64,000 nucleotides of DNA. Source: Camillea tinctor. Lineage: Eukaryota > Ascomycota > Sordariomycetes > Xylariales > Xylariaceae. Under the pieces are notes generated by a model. It saw only the letters and a program-made list of their open reading frames with translations. It did not search any database and was not told the DNA's origin. The stretch lies in contig MU394110.1 in assembly GCA_022578605.1 (NCBI GenBank), positions 1 to 64,000 of the forward strand, in the 5' to 3' direction. A program made the translations under genes and the position numbers. Positions 1 through 13,275 of the stretch are shown here, piece after piece. The stretch's first letter is position 1. Each line of letters opens with the position of its first letter.

Positions 1-3000
1 TAAGCTTTTTAAGTTAAGTAATACTTTAACCTTTTTTTTAAAAGTTTTATATATTAAAATTATGTTAATAATAAGTTAATTATTTAAATGTAATTTATAT
101 TAAACTTTTTTTTTAGCTTTTTTAACTTTTTTAAAAAAAAAAATTTATATATATTAATTTTAACTGCTTTTTTTTAATAGTTATTAAAAGTTTTTTTATA
201 TTGTTTATTTTTTAATTAACTTTTTTTTAATAATATATATTTATAGTTTAATACTTTTTATTTACTTTATTAATTTATAAAGTATTATGTAAAAAGCTTT
301 TAAAAATTTAAATTAAAGTTAAATTTAATTTTTTAATTATTTAATTTATGTTAGCTTTTTATAACATAAAATTAATAATGTTTAAATTTAATTTCTTTTT
401 TAATTAAAAATATTTTTTTAAAAAAGTTAAAAGCTTTTTATTAATTAAGTTTTTTTTTTATAAAATAATTTAAAGTATAATGTTAATTTTAACTACAATG
501 TTAATAATTAATACTTACTTTTTTTTTAATTAATTTTTATTAAGGCTTTTTTAATATTTGCTTATTTTTTATTTTTAAGCTATATTTTAACTTTAACTTT
601 AAAAATATTTTTTTAAGTTTTTAAAATGTTAGTAGGTGTATATATTAAAGAAAGATAAAAACAATAATAAATGTGAAAAATGGTTATATATTCGTGTTTA
701 AAAAAGGAACTATTTAATTGAGGTTGTGTAAAAAGGCGCAACTTATTTATATGCGGGGTACCTAGTTACTTCCTGTCCTTATTATGCAATTATTATAAAA
801 ATTAATTTTAATTAAAGTTAAAGTTAATGTTTTTTTTTTAGTTATTTAACTTAACTTTAAATATTTTAACGTTAAAGTAAACGTATTTTTTTTATTAATA
901 AAATATTTAAGTTAATTAATATATTTTTATAAATTTAACTAGCTTTTTTATAGCTTAAAAAAACTTCTTATTAATATTAAAAGCTTTTTTTATTTTAAGT
1001 ATATTAATTTAATAATTTTATTAAATAAAGTTTTTAAAATATAGTTTTAAAAAATTATTTTAAATTATTAAATAGCTTTATTAAAATTTAAAAGCTTTAT
1101 AATATATTAAAAAACATTTTTTTAATATTTAAGTTTTATTATTTTTTTAAAGTTTTTATGTTTTTTTAAAAGGTTATAAAAGCGTTTTTTTTAAAGCTTT
1201 TACATAATTTAATTAAGTGTTTATTAACTTTATTAACTTAATATTATTGCGTTATTATTAATGCTATATTTAAGCTTTTTTTATTAATAATAAGTTAATT
1301 TAATTAATGTAATAATAGTTAATTAAAAAGCTTTTTTAATAAGTTTTAATATAAACTTTTATTTTTATTTATTATAGTTTAATTAAATAAACTAAGTTTA
1401 TAATAAATAAAAGTTTTCAAGTTAAAATAGTTTATTTAAACATTTATTTTAATGCTTTTATTAAGTAATTATTAAAGTTTTTATTTAATAAACTTTTAAA
1501 AGCTTTATTACGTTATAAAGGTTTTTTAAAAAGTTTTTTTTTATTTTTATTATTTAAATTTTTAAGGCTTAATTTTTTTAAAAAAAAGTTATAAAAAAAT
1601 AAAAATAAAAATTTTTATTACTGCTTTTATTAAGTTTAAATTTAATAAGTTTAATATAAGCAATATTAAATTAATGTTATATTTATGCTAATTAATATTA
1701 AATTTAAGCTTTTTATAATATAGTAAAAATTAGTTTTTTATTTTTATTTTTAACTTTAAATTAAAATATTTAGTTTAAAATTTACTAAATAAAAAAAATT
1801 AGTAATTAATAAGCTAAAAGGTTTTTTTATATTAGCTTTAACCATTAATGCTTTAATTATTATATTTATATTAAGCTTTTTTTTATTATTGTTTTTTTTA
1901 TTTTTTAAAAATTAACATAATAAAAAATTAAATATTTTTTTATTGTTGTTAAAAAGCTTTTTTTAATTTATTTTATACTATAAAAAATTTAACAAAAAGT
2001 ATTAATTTAATACTTATGCTTTTATGTTTAAGTTTTAACTTAAATATTAAATTAAGCTTATTTTTATACTACTATTTAAATTAATTATAGTAAAGCAATT
2101 TATTATAATATAGCTTTTTAAAGTTAAACTATTACATTTTTTTAAAAAAAATTTTATTAAATATTTAGCTAAAGTTTTTTAAATTTTATTTGCAAATTTA
2201 CTATTAGCTTATATTATATATTTTTAATACGCTTTTAATTATTGCTTAGTAACTTTTATATTTAAGCAAGCAGTAAATATTATAGCGTTATAAAATATAT
2301 AAATAGTTTTATATACTTATTTAAATTAATTGCAGTATTTAAAGTAATTATTAGCTTTTTTTTTAAAAAATACGCATTAATTTTATATATATATTGCAAA
2401 TAGTTTAATATAAATTTATTAAATGTTAAAAAAAATTAAATAAGCTTTATATTATTATTATTTTAATAAAAGCATTTTGCATTATTACATTAAAAAAAAT
2501 TATAAAGTATTAACTTATTTAATAAGTTAGTAATAAGTTATTTTCTTGTTAATTTAAATATAAATAGTTTAAATATTTTAACTTTAAAATTTTTTAAATA
2601 AACGCTAAAATTAATAAGTTAAAATATTAATTTAAATCTTGTAGTAATGCGTTTTTAAAAAAATGTTTTAATGTAAAGCTTTTAATAAAAAGAAGTGCTT
2701 GTTAAAATTTTAAATAAAAAGTAATAGATTGGTTTTATAATAATTTTTCAGCAAATTCGTTAAGAAATTTATTAACCTCTTTACTGCTAAAATACTTATT
2801 ATTATTAATTATATTTTTTACTTATATAGTAAATATGTTTTAAAAGTATTAAAAAAAATAAAATATTTAAATATTTAAAATTTGTTTTTTTAAATAATAT
2901 AGCAGCTAAAAAAAAGGCAATAAAGTATTTTATGCTATAGTAAAAGTTTTAAATAATTTTAAAATAATTATAAAGTTAATTTAAATAAATTAAGCAAAAA

Positions 3001-3230
3001 TAAAGTATTACTAAGTTTTGCTTAAAATATACGTAATATATGCTATTATAAAGTATAAAAAAAAAGATTTTTAAAAAAAAAAGAGAATTATTTATAATAA
3101 AAAGTTATAGCTTAAAACAAAAAGTTATATTTAATTAATAATTCTTTTATAGTTTTAAAAAGTTTTAAAGTTTTAAGTTTTCTTAAATTTTATATTAAAA
3201 ATAATGCTTTTATTTATACACATATATTTT
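1..3230. repeat. AT-rich RIP-like block
   Basis: About 3.2 kb made almost entirely of A and T, with homopolymer T and A runs, recurring AAGCTTTTT and TTAATTAA words, and no open reading frame worth reporting on either strand. Extreme depletion of C and G with abundant TpA is what repeat-induced point mutation leaves behind in Pezizomycotina, so this is probably one or more dead transposons. No terminal repeats or coding remnants are readable, so the element type cannot be named. A less AT-rich island sits at about 630-790. The right edge is gradual, between about 3230 and 3330, where base composition returns towards normal. Confidence 0.8.
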
Positions 3231-4116
3231 AGCTTAAGGCATTTATTTCTTATGTAGGTTAGTTATTTATATAACTAGTACAATAATTTAAAACAAGGTA
3301 TCATATTTACCAACTAACTAGTCTTAGCAGTGTTCCTGTATAACATTACCAGTAATAAGGATAATTGTCGATATTATCATTAATGCGGATTGTAATGTTA
3401 TGTCTACTGCGATTAAACTGTTCGCAAATAGACATATAAGGCGTGTTTTTCGAAGTAAAAATACTAATATAGCTTTTGTGTCGTAAGTTTTTCAACTCGC
3501 TAGTTGTAGGAAAGGTTCGAGAGGGTAGCTAATGCACTGTTCATTTTATATAGCTTGGACTAAAGGTATTGGATAAGTAGAAGGAAATGGGGCTATATGA
3601 TGATTCCTTAGTCCGTTGAAGCCGAATGATTAAAAATTACAAGCAAAGTGTTATGCAAAGGGAGAACAAACCTAAAGTCCGTTAAAGGCGGGTTATGCTA
3701 ACATGTCACGATGCAAACCTATGATGGGGTTAGTTGATAATAACGTTGAGCTACGAAAGACTCTATTTAGGGAGGGTTTGCGGCTGCTATATACCCCTCC
3801 CTGAGTGAGATTTTAGTCAATGCCCATTATATGATACTTCACACTACGTTAAATACGTCGCTTACCCTGTCTCCCAAAGACTGGCTTTTGTTTCAGCCTA
3901 GGTATATTTGCTCCGTAGTCCAGAAGTAACATACCCAGCACATACCTCTGTGCTGAATATCTTTCCACTAGCCTCGAGATTAACTCCGTTCAATACAAAT
4001 ATGGGTATCATCTTGTGGAGACAAAAGACATATGCCAATTGTCTTTTGACAATTAGCTCTTATATAGCCGTGACATATCTGGAGAGCCTAACATGAAACA
4101 TCTGGAAACCCATCTA
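3231..4116. other. Intergenic transition zone beside the AT-rich block
   Basis: No gene seen. The sequence moves from AT-rich to ordinary composition. It holds an inverted repeat at 3769-3776/3795-3802 (AGGGAGGG and CCCTCCCT around an 18-nt loop) and two similar short segments near 3610 and 3676 sharing AGTCCGTT. The segment at 3908-4096 is open but looks non-coding. Confidence 0.5.
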
Positions 4117-5013
4117 TTAAACATCTGATTTTGATTTATCTAGTTCTGAAAGCAACGCATATTTGGGCATTTCATCACTCCAACGTTCTCTAGGCAATTC
4201 AAAGGTTGAAATGATCCGCCCGTACGATATACCGCCTAATTGTCCAACAGGGCGAAGCTTCTCCAAGTCGATATGGCTCACATCATCATTGGTTGCGTCT
4301 TCACGAACCCAGAACCGAGTAGCTTTAATGAGCACTAGTGCAGCTAGGCTCGTTCCTTCAGTGTGGTTAGTGAACTCCTTGATATCAACGACCTTCCCCT
4401 CTATTGAAAACACAGATTCCTGAACCCGTGCTGGGCGAACTGTAGTAGATGGGGCTTGATGAAGACCGGAGATGCCCCATTCGGAGACGCCATACGGTGC
4501 ATCTATCGATGTTGCGTTTACGGCCTCAATCATGTTTTCTGAGACAGTGTTGATAACACATTCTCCAGACTCCTTCAAATTTCTAAACGTATCTTTGACG
4601 CGCTGTGGGCGAGCGCTAAAGCTGACAATGAACATCGGCGGATCATGATCGATGACTTGAAAATAACTAAAAGGGGCAAGGTTTTCCTTCTTCCCGTCTT
4701 TAGAAACTGTACTGATGAAGCCAATCGGTCTAGGTGCAATTCCTGACACCAAGAGCCGATAATTATGGACCATCGGTCGACCCTCCGCGTAGGGATCAAC
4801 CTCGATGTGTTTACTTTCGGAGTGACGATTCTTTCGCACACCTTGTCCGTACTGCCACTGAGGGTCGGGGTGCTTAGTGACTTCAATTTGACTATTAGAT
4901 TGATCAAAGTCAGGGCGGCCCGCTTGCATTTTCTCAAAGTCGGTGATTTTCTGGACGATCGCGTTTTCAGCCGTCCCTTTTTTCGCGGCTCCTGTTGTGC
5001 TCGATGAGATCAT
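4117..5013 (-). CDS. Flavin reductase-like FMN-binding protein
   Basis: Single-exon gene of 298 codons read from the ATG at 5013. The frame stays open a little further upstream but has no ATG there. The core, from about residue 85 (HNYRLLVSGIAPRPIGFIST) to about 250, is the flavin-reductase-like split-barrel domain. Typical motifs are APRPIGFIST, NLAPFSYFQ and PPMFIVSFS, then the D-T-x-R-N-L and CVINTVSE segments. The family binds FMN and includes flavin reductases and flavoprotein oxygenases, so the substrate cannot be told from sequence. The first 80 residues are polar and probably disordered. There is no signal peptide, so a cytosolic location is likely. It is the first intact gene to the right of the AT-rich block, about 0.9 kb away, with no related neighbour. 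Confidence 0.85.
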   Translation of the reverse strand: MISSSTTGAAKKGTAENAIVQKITDFEKMQAGRPDFDQSNSQIEVTKHPDPQWQYGQGVRKNRHSESKHIEVDPYAEGRPMVHNYRLLVSGIAPRPIGFISTVSKDGKKENLAPFSYFQVIDHDPPMFIVSFSARPQRVKDTFRNLKESGECVINTVSENMIEAVNATSIDAPYGVSEWGISGLHQAPSTTVRPARVQESVFSIEGKVVDIKEFTNHTEGTSLAALVLIKATRFWVREDATNDDVSHIDLEKLRPVGQLGGISYGRIISTFELPRERWSDEMPKYALLSELDKSKSDV

Positions 5014-7104
5014 TTTTGTATATTTAGTCTTTCTCGCGAGACCAAAGTTCAAGATCCTGTTTTCAACATTAGATACGACATGTCAACGTAAGAGACACTC
5101 ATATAGGTTGGCATGTGATATATTCACCTATGAGCGAGAAACCGATGGGCTTGCTTAGGAATCAGCAGGGACATCTTAGTGACCTTTGGAAGCAAAATAT
5201 CCTAAGTCATCTTCCAAATAGTTGTGTATAAGGTTGCAAATGTGTAAAAGAGGTTACTTGTACTTATGTTCTCCAGTCTACTAAGTACTTTGTAGAGGAT
5301 CGGCTGCGGGTCCCGACTTAGTCGGTGAGAATAATCTCTAATGTGTGCAGGATAAATTATTTTCTTCTTGTATGGAAGTACTGTGGTGGATTTATCTAGC
5401 TTATGAGACCGGCGATATGTGCCGCCTTCTCAAAATGTCAAGGTAGAGCATCTCTACATTAGCCAATTAGTTTAACTTGTTTCAAGAAGATAGAACGTCG
5501 GAAATATACCTATAGAAATGTATGCAAAGAAAACAATGACTTAGTAAAAAAGAAAGGAGAGGAAAGGAATGGGGAAACGGAAAACCTAAGACACTAGTTT
5601 AGCTGTGCCCTACCGTTAGAAGCTTTCCAAGCGCGCATTAATCCCACATTTGACGATGATTATCAAAGGTCGGCATCTTACTCCGGTTCTCGGCTTCAGC
5701 GTAAGTGCTACTTGAGTGAAAACTTCTCCCTTGTCTAAAGCACTAACTAATATCATGCTAGTGTCAGATTTTGGAAGGGCGTTCTGTATACATGTATGCA
5801 GGGTATCGGAATCCACATCCGACGTTGTACTTGACTTACTCAAGTCAGTCCTCGCCACCTTCAAACTTCAATGTTTTGGTCAAGTATTGCCGCAAAGAGT
5901 TGGACTAAATATCAATACACTTTAAAGTTATAAGAAATCAGTTTAGTAAAGAACTCTCACTCAAGCACCCGGGTGATTACGTTTCTCCAGGCATGCATTT
6001 ATGCTTAAATAGGTACATAGTGGGCTGTATGTACAACGTACTAGGTACTTACTTGTTACATACAACCAAGAGAACGTTGCCTAACTTGGTTTCTTCACCT
6101 AGATTCGAGCATGGTGGTTGGTTGAATAGCTGGAGCAATTCAATGTATGGACCCACAACCAAGCTGCCAAGTCCGCGGGCTCCGTGACCCGAGGGACCGA
6201 GATATCCCCTCTTTGCCCGGCGGCGCTTAACTTTGTGGATAGTTCAACGGCGAGCTCGGGTCCTTGGATGGTTTTCTTTCTCGATATTGAGCCTTGATTA
6301 GGCTAACAAGGTATTAAAATATACTGAGCAAGTTATTCAATTTTGCAAGAATATTTGTTCTTTTAGGGTTACTCGCTATTAACCAAGCAGATATATTCGA
6401 AACGGAAATAGCCCTTCTTATTTGCGTCGATGCGGCCATGAAGGCTTTTAGTTATTTGTGACTCTTTAGACTACTAGTTGAAGTTCAATCTAGTTGCCTC
6501 AATATACAGAAATTCAGTTTGTACTAGTCGATAGACCTATATTACGACAGAGTACTTGTCAAAGTATACTACAAAGAACCCTTCGGGAACAAATGCATCC
6601 CAAGTGTATTTAGGAGTTCTCACCTGCCAGGGGACCTGGCACACTCCTTCTCCCCTCTACATTCAGAATACATACATTTCCAATACTTGACAGTACTAGA
6701 GTAATTAATCGTAAAACCTTCGAAAGACCCTAGCAGACTCATATTTATTAACGAATATGGCATTCAGAATTCGTGACATGATAACCATTGCTCTAATCCC
6801 CAAGTTTCAAGTGCGAGGTTCCTTACTAATAGTGAGTTCATAGAAATAAGTATAAGCTGTTTACTGAATTCTTCTTTTTGACATATTCAAGTACTAGTAC
6901 ATTGACTTTTTGGGTTATCAAAATTACTGATCCCGGAAGGCATTGTGGCTACTTGGAGGGTTAGCCATGGTGGGTTTAAGAAGCGGGATATTGAAATCGC
7001 CTGCATTTTTCTATCTTCAGATATCTTGTTAGCTACTTGTTACGTCAGGATGACTCAGCAGGCCCTAGTTATTACCTAGTTCTCCTTTTTGGTTTCACTA
7101 TCAT

Positions 7105-7134
<30 letters not shown>
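7105..7134. repeat. Compound (TC)n(AC)n microsatellite
   Basis: About ten TC units run directly into about five AC units in intergenic DNA. Confidence 0.9.
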
Positions 7135-7135
<1 letters not shown>

Positions 7136-8008
7136 GGGATATAGCACAATACAGACTATTGTGCCCAGTGCCTCATGTGTGTCCTAGGGGGTTATCCCCC
7201 ACACTACTCGTATTGATTCTATTTCGTTATAGATAATATTGGCTCAGTTTTAGTACATGCTTAAAAGACAGTTCACATTGGAGGGAACTAGTCCTGTTCT
7301 TTATTTGTAGTGACTTGAACAACACTGACAAAAGCTTGTGGTGTAGGCTTACTACACAAGCTGAAGTAGCAGCAGCAACCTCTCATCTTATAACAGCTGG
7401 AACACAGGTTAATATCTAATGATATCTTCAATATTGATCAGTTGTCACCGTAGAATAGTGCTCTTAATCATGGTCCTAGTGGCCATATTTGTCAACGTCA
7501 AAGCGTAAAGGAAATTCGAGGAAAGTAAATGATAGTTGCTAGAACCCATTATATTAGTCAAAGCCAAGTTGAAAGCTAAGGGGTCCTTAACCCATATGTA
7601 TCCAACGTTATAGCTTAGAATCGAGAAAGGGGATATGTAAAGCTAAAAAGCAAATGCTGATAGCTTTTTGGCTATTAGTTCATATATATAGTCCGTGACA
7701 GGATATGTGACTGCTGCGTAAGTAGCAAGGGAGGAAAACACGCGTCTGTAGACGGCTGTTTTATGTTTAGCAAGCACCTTTGGTTGCTGAATAATCTAAT
7801 CCTTAATTTCCTCACCGCTCTGTACACCTTGACAGCTTTCCACTCCTTTTTTTCTTTTATTCATTTCCAAAAAAATAGAAAATAAGGGGGATCCAATCCC
7901 CAATCGTTAGTGATGCGTGAAACATAGGATAAAGTGGGATCTATTGGGAAAGGTCAGCGAGAGAGTGGTCTGGTCGCTGACCTTGGCTATATATAGCTAT
8001 CTATCATG

Positions 8009-8028
8009 AGATACCCTATAGGGTATCT
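8009..8028. repeat. Perfect 20-bp palindrome
   Basis: AGATACCCTATAGGGTATCT equals its own reverse complement with no spacer. It lies in gene-free DNA and has no evident function. Confidence 0.85.
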
Positions 8029-10552
8029 AAGGGCAACCCAGGCTACAGGGTAGGCAGCAGTGTAAGCGCCCCAGGTTTCACGCGTCAGTTAGAAACGGAA
8101 GTTTACGAAATTCTCGTATTTCCAGAAACGTTTGTGGTCATTAGGTCAGCAGAGTCATATCTTCCATTTCCCTTTTTGCCTCCTGCACTAGAAAGTTCAG
8201 ACGATGACACAGGCAGCTAAAACTAAAGTCGATGATGCAAGTGGCCAGTGAAATTTAGGTAGATGGGAGGTCTAGATTATGGATGACCACCATGTCTACA
8301 TGGAATAAATGCTCCTGCTATCTCAACATTTGATCCTGAACACTACGTAACTACCATAATTATGTTTCCGGCGCATGATTATCGGTATATATGTATGAGA
8401 AACTTGGCAGCAATCGATTTAGAACAAGAAAATGATTGAGGGGGGAATGTATGACAAAGAGAAGAGCTAGTCTAGAAACATAAGGTGATTGTGGTTCTGG
8501 TGGCATGACATTACGAACTCATAAACAACTATTCTACTACTTATAGTAAACGAACTAGGTTAGGTAAAAAGACTCACAAAATTATACCAATAGTCCCATC
8601 GTTGCGGGAGGCTAGTGTGGCCTCCTCCCCCTTCTGGTTTCTGACAGTTCCAGAACGGACTCTAAAAGGGGACCTAGGTAGAACATACTTAACTATTATT
8701 ATTTGGGCCACCTATTATATCATAATATGTATATTATATGCTTCTTCCGGTTTGCCAGAGAATGAAAGGTTGATAAAATCTAAGATAGTCCAGATTCGGA
8801 GGATATATAGCATTCCAAATTAATGTAAAACTATCGATGATTGTCTGACTGACGAATCAAAATTGAACCAAGAATTGATTATTGTAAGGCAACAGACAGG
8901 CATAGGAAATGAAAACGCCATTCATTCTTGGGTAGACTATTCACAACAACGAATAGCATATCAATCTCTAAATTTCATCGGTTTGGATTATTTTTATCTC
9001 TCCATGAGTACGTGGACGGTGCACTTAACTTACTAGCATTTGAGACAAGAACAAGGCAGCCCGCCAATCAAAATGTTTTCAATCCAGGGAATGGTAATCC
9101 ATATTCCTCCCCGGAATGTGCTTCAAGGGGGGGCACATCGCTCTTCATGTACCGTGACGCGGCTAGGCCGAAAACAGCATATCTAGCGCGCCGGCGGCTG
9201 TGTAAGAACTAAGAAGCTATGCATACACGCGCAAGCCCTTGAACTTAATATCATTCAATTCGCGAATATGCTCGGTATAATGGCGTTCCGTGGGGAGAGA
9301 ATTGCAATAGCACGGCAAAACATATACAGAGCGTCGGAAGAACCCATGGGCCATCGATAGGTCGGTAGAATTGGTAATGCCAAACAAGGCTGGAGCTGTT
9401 GTATACAACACTAACCTGGTGTAAGTGCTCCGGTCCCAGAGGCTGAGTTGCAATAATGCTCCACAAGAGTTAGGTATATACATAGTAACTAATGTTTCTC
9501 ACTAGGTTGAGGGATGACCAATTATCACTCTTGTGTGTTTCCGATGATGCTGGGAAGCGTAGACTCTTTCGTGGATATTTGCGGGGCCATCGGGTTGTGG
9601 GAGAGAAAGGGTGGCCGAGCAGGGTGGCAGTTCTCTCTTCTCTCCGTTACTACTTAATCTTTGGTGGAGATGCCAAGCTTAATTTTTTCTACGAAATTTC
9701 CTTTAACAATGCTAAACTACGTGCTAGGTTAGTCCGGTGTAGTGTAAACAATAATCGAAGTAGTGTAAAGAGTGTAAGTTTGACTGTCTTCTGTTTTCAT
9801 ATACAAGAGAATGTGTGAGAAGTGATCACTTACCTTACGGAGTACTTACACAATATTGGAGTGCTGGTCTTGTATTCTCTTCTATCTGGGGAAACAACTT
9901 TACCAAACAAAACAATATACAGGCTGCACTTTTTAAAGCTCATCAAGCTCAATGTAAATATGAGATGAAATGGACAAAGTAAATAATTAAGCTTCCCTAG
10001 ATGCTATCATAACCCCTGACTCCTTTCTTAATTCCCTTTGCGGCACTCGCTGCTTTAGTTTCCTGATTTAGGTCGATATCCCGTCGACATCCCCATTCAA
10101 AGTCACCGATCTGTCGGTTTAAAACTCCAGGGACATGGGTTAACCTATACATACCTCTTTTCCCACGTTATCAAAATAAAACATGAGGCGTCATCTCTTG
10201 GCCAAAGCTACTGCGTAAGAGTAACCCCACAAGCCGCGTCAGTCAGCCCCTCTCATCCCGTTTACTAGCAACGTGCCCATGATGCTTGTGGTATAGAGAT
10301 TTGTAGGTTTTTTGAAATTCGTCTCTTGCTATTGGATCATTGCAACCCGGAGAGTTAGCATCAACTACCGTCCTCCCCAGGCACACGTAATCGCGCTTGC
10401 TTGAATGGTAGTCATTCCACTCTCAGCCACTCGCGTCACAATGGCTTCCTTGTGCGCTAAGTGGGTATGCTGAGGATATAGAAGCATCTTATGATTGCGA
10501 ATCCAAGCGATGCGGCTCAACGACAAGGGCAATGGGCGAACAAGATTGAAGG

Positions 10553-10558
10553 TATAAA
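10553..10558 (+). promoter_or_regulatory. TATA box of the dioxygenase gene
   Basis: TATAAA about 165 nt before the dioxygenase start codon, a plausible core promoter for this strand. Confidence 0.45.
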
Positions 10559-10722
10559 GATGAATGGTGATCTTCTCATTTAGTAGTCTCATCTCCATCA
10601 CTACTTTCCACATCATCTCAGGTCGACCGTTCTCCTCTACACTTTCGCTTCACGCTTTCGCTTCAGTATATATATTAGGACACTCCTTCGGTTCGATATT
10701 TTTATACCTTCTCTTAGTAACC

Positions 10723-12029
10723 ATGGTCGCAATCTCGAAGCTTGCCGGCGCCGCTGCCTTCTTTGCTGGCTTGTCCGCCGCCCACCCGGGCGAATCTCAC
10801 AGCGAGCATCACATGAAGAGAGAAATTGTCGCACGTGATAATGCGGCTGCTCTCGGTGCCCGCTCCCTTGGCGGTTGCTCCAACTCCGCCGCCTCGCAGG
10901 CTCTCCATGCTCGGTCGCTTAAGCGCAGAGCCGACGCTGTGAAGAACCTCCGACAAAAGCGGGGGATCAAGGCCCGTATGTAAACCCAGCTCCGCATAAA
11001 ACGTTGATGGTGATAATATAACTGACTTTGGTGTAGCTGCTCGTAAAGATAAGCGAACTCTCGAGGACCTGCAGAACTGGGAGACCGTGAACCACAACAT
11101 GACCGGCACTTATGACTACGATATGTTCACCTCACTCGATGAAGTTTTCAGTGCCAATACCAGCTGTATCCTGGCTCCATACATCACTGACGGCCCTTAC
11201 TACGTCGTCGGTGAATATATGAGGTCCAACGTTAAGGAGGCTGAATTCTGCGACGGAATTGATGTGTTCCTAGAGGTGCAGTACATCGATGTAAACACTT
11301 GCAACCCCATACCCAGTGTTGCCGTCGATATCTGGAACTGTAACGCCACCGGTACCTACTCGGGTGTTGAGTCCGGCCAGGCTGGACTGGACACTACCTT
11401 CCTCCGTGGTATTCAGTTGACCGACCACGATGGTGTTGCCACTTTCGAGACTATTGTAAGTCCGCCTCGGGGTAATCATCAGAGCGCTTTCAAAGGCTAA
11501 TTATGTATGACTCTAGTTCCCCGGTCATTACGAAGGCCGTGCCGTCCACACTCATCTCCTGGCCCACACCAACGCCTCTGTGCAGTCCAATGGCACCATC
11601 TCCGTATGGAGTGCTCCCGTTGCCCACATCGGCCAGCTCTTCTGGCCCGATGATCTCCGAGAGGAAATCGAGGCCACTGAGCCCTACACCTCCAACATCC
11701 AGTCCCTGACTACCAACGACGAAGACATGTGGTCCATCCTCGCTGCTGACGAGAGCTTCGATCCCATCCCTCAGTACATCTATCTCGGTGACTCGATCGA
11801 GGATGGTCTGTTTGCATGGATCCAGATCGGCATCAACGCCTCCGCCGACTACACCGATGATGACTACTACTCCATTGCCGCTTACCTCGACGCTGAGGGT
11901 GGCCACGCCGAGTCTGGCGGGATGGGTGGTGGTGTCGGTGGTGGCAACGGCACGGCTCCCAGTGGTATGCCCAGCGGTATGCCTAGCGGTTCCGTGTCTG
12001 GTGGTATCCCCAGCTCTACCGCTTCTTAA
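10723..12029 (+). CDS. Secreted intradiol ring-cleavage dioxygenase
   Basis: Three exons (10723-10975, 11037-11455, 11517-12029) with two 61-nt introns joining into 394 codons. An N-terminal signal peptide (residues 1-20, ending in SAA) is followed by a basic, propeptide-like stretch. The catalytic domain shows the non-heme Fe(III) ligands expected of the family: Tyr192 in ATGTYSG, Tyr229 in FPGHY, and His235 and His237 in HTH. GPYYVVGEYMRSNV at about 137-150 is the conserved active-site entrance segment. The family splits catechol-type rings between the two hydroxyls. This extracellular subgroup is thought to act on lignin- or plant-derived phenolics. The last 45 residues are Gly/Ser/Pro-rich with MPSG repeats and look like a flexible tail. 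The exact substrate is unknown. Confidence 0.93.
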
Positions 12030-13275
12030 GAGTTGGGTTTCCAATGCGTGTTACGATATCAAGAACAAGAAGAAGATGAATAACAACAACAACAACAACA
12101 ACAACAACAACCACCACCACCACTGCCACCATCACCATCACCGCCTACCATGAAGGTTCTCCATACATATATTCTCGTGTATATAAAAATAGAAGTGTAT
12201 ATAGCAAGGCTGCAAATGCCAAAAATCACGATGATCAGTTCATATCTGACTCCCTAGAAGTTTCAATTAGAACTGACCAGTTTCACTTAATGTTGAGTTC
12301 TCATGTGAATGAAAATGTCTTGTAAGCCAATGCCGTATTATACTATACTATCTGCCTAGGTTAAGTACCTGGGTATCTAAGATCAAAATTTAGGGAAAGT
12401 CGATTGAGAGGTTGGAGTTGGTCGAATGTACTTCGTAGAGCTCATCTGACTTTACACGCAAGCAGCACACTTGCTGGGTGCTAGGGTTACCTCTAGACAG
12501 GTACGCGTCGCATGAATTTAGGTATTGATCAACCGATGGGATGTGGGCTTCGGTGCCCCTGATCTTAGTCTTACTTGCTTGGTACTTACGGTTAGTTAGG
12601 TAACTTACTTAGGTAGTCTATTATTTACTTGATAGGTCGGTTACGTATTTAATCATGATCGTTTGATTGGCTTCAACAACACCGAGAGAAGGCTTGGCGT
12701 TACGAATGTCACATGACTAGGACAAGGATTCTCGAGATGTGGGGGTGCTGCTCAGCCACCTACTTAGAATGGGGGGTGGCTTGCACAGGAAAGGAGGCAG
12801 GGAGGCAGGGAGGTAAGCAGTGGAGGATGAAGAGTAGTGTTCATGTGACTCTGAATATGTTATTGAAGATATGCAACGTTAATCTACGATGTCTAATCCT
12901 TAGATCTGCCTCAATGATGTATATATTTAACTGTACATGGTAGAGAAAGGTTCAACTGCGAATCGCTTCCTCTCTGTCAAGGTATCCCTCTAGACTTAAG
13001 CACTGGATCATAGATATTATTCAACCGAGAGATTACCAACCGGTTTTTCAAATAACTAATTAATATTACACCAACTTGTTCACCAGAGAGAGGTGGGCTT
13101 AGAAGGGGAATACGAATTTTGTATCATCAAGAATAAGTCTTAACAACAATCTGTCCGTCTGAAACTACTACCGCCATCATCATCTAGTAGTAATTTCAAG
13201 GCTTTACCTGACGAAAAATATGTGTAAGAAAGACACAACGGTGATGAGTTGTGTTCAGTTCAAGTGCACCTTGCA
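12030..13275. other. Intergenic region, convergent 3' ends
   Basis: No gene seen between the dioxygenase and the FAS1 gene, which converge here. It holds an (AAC)n/(CAC)n tract just after the dioxygenase stop and a short GGCAGGGA-type tandem near 12790. Confidence 0.6.
12082..12122. repeat. (AAC)n-(CAC)n microsatellite
   Basis: About ten AAC units followed by four CAC units, 50 nt after the dioxygenase stop codon, so probably within its 3' UTR. Confidence 0.9.

Larger units (their letters stand above)
5014..10722. other. 5.7 kb gene-poor region
   Basis: No gene that I can support. It contains scattered short open frames only. One, minus 5616-5864 (82 codons), has protein-like composition but no recognisable family and could be a relic. 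It also holds a compound TC/AC microsatellite at 7105-7134, a perfect 20-bp palindrome at 8009-8028 and a TATA element before the dioxygenase gene. Composition is moderately AT-rich, consistent with decayed sequence next to the RIP-like block. Confidence 0.5.
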
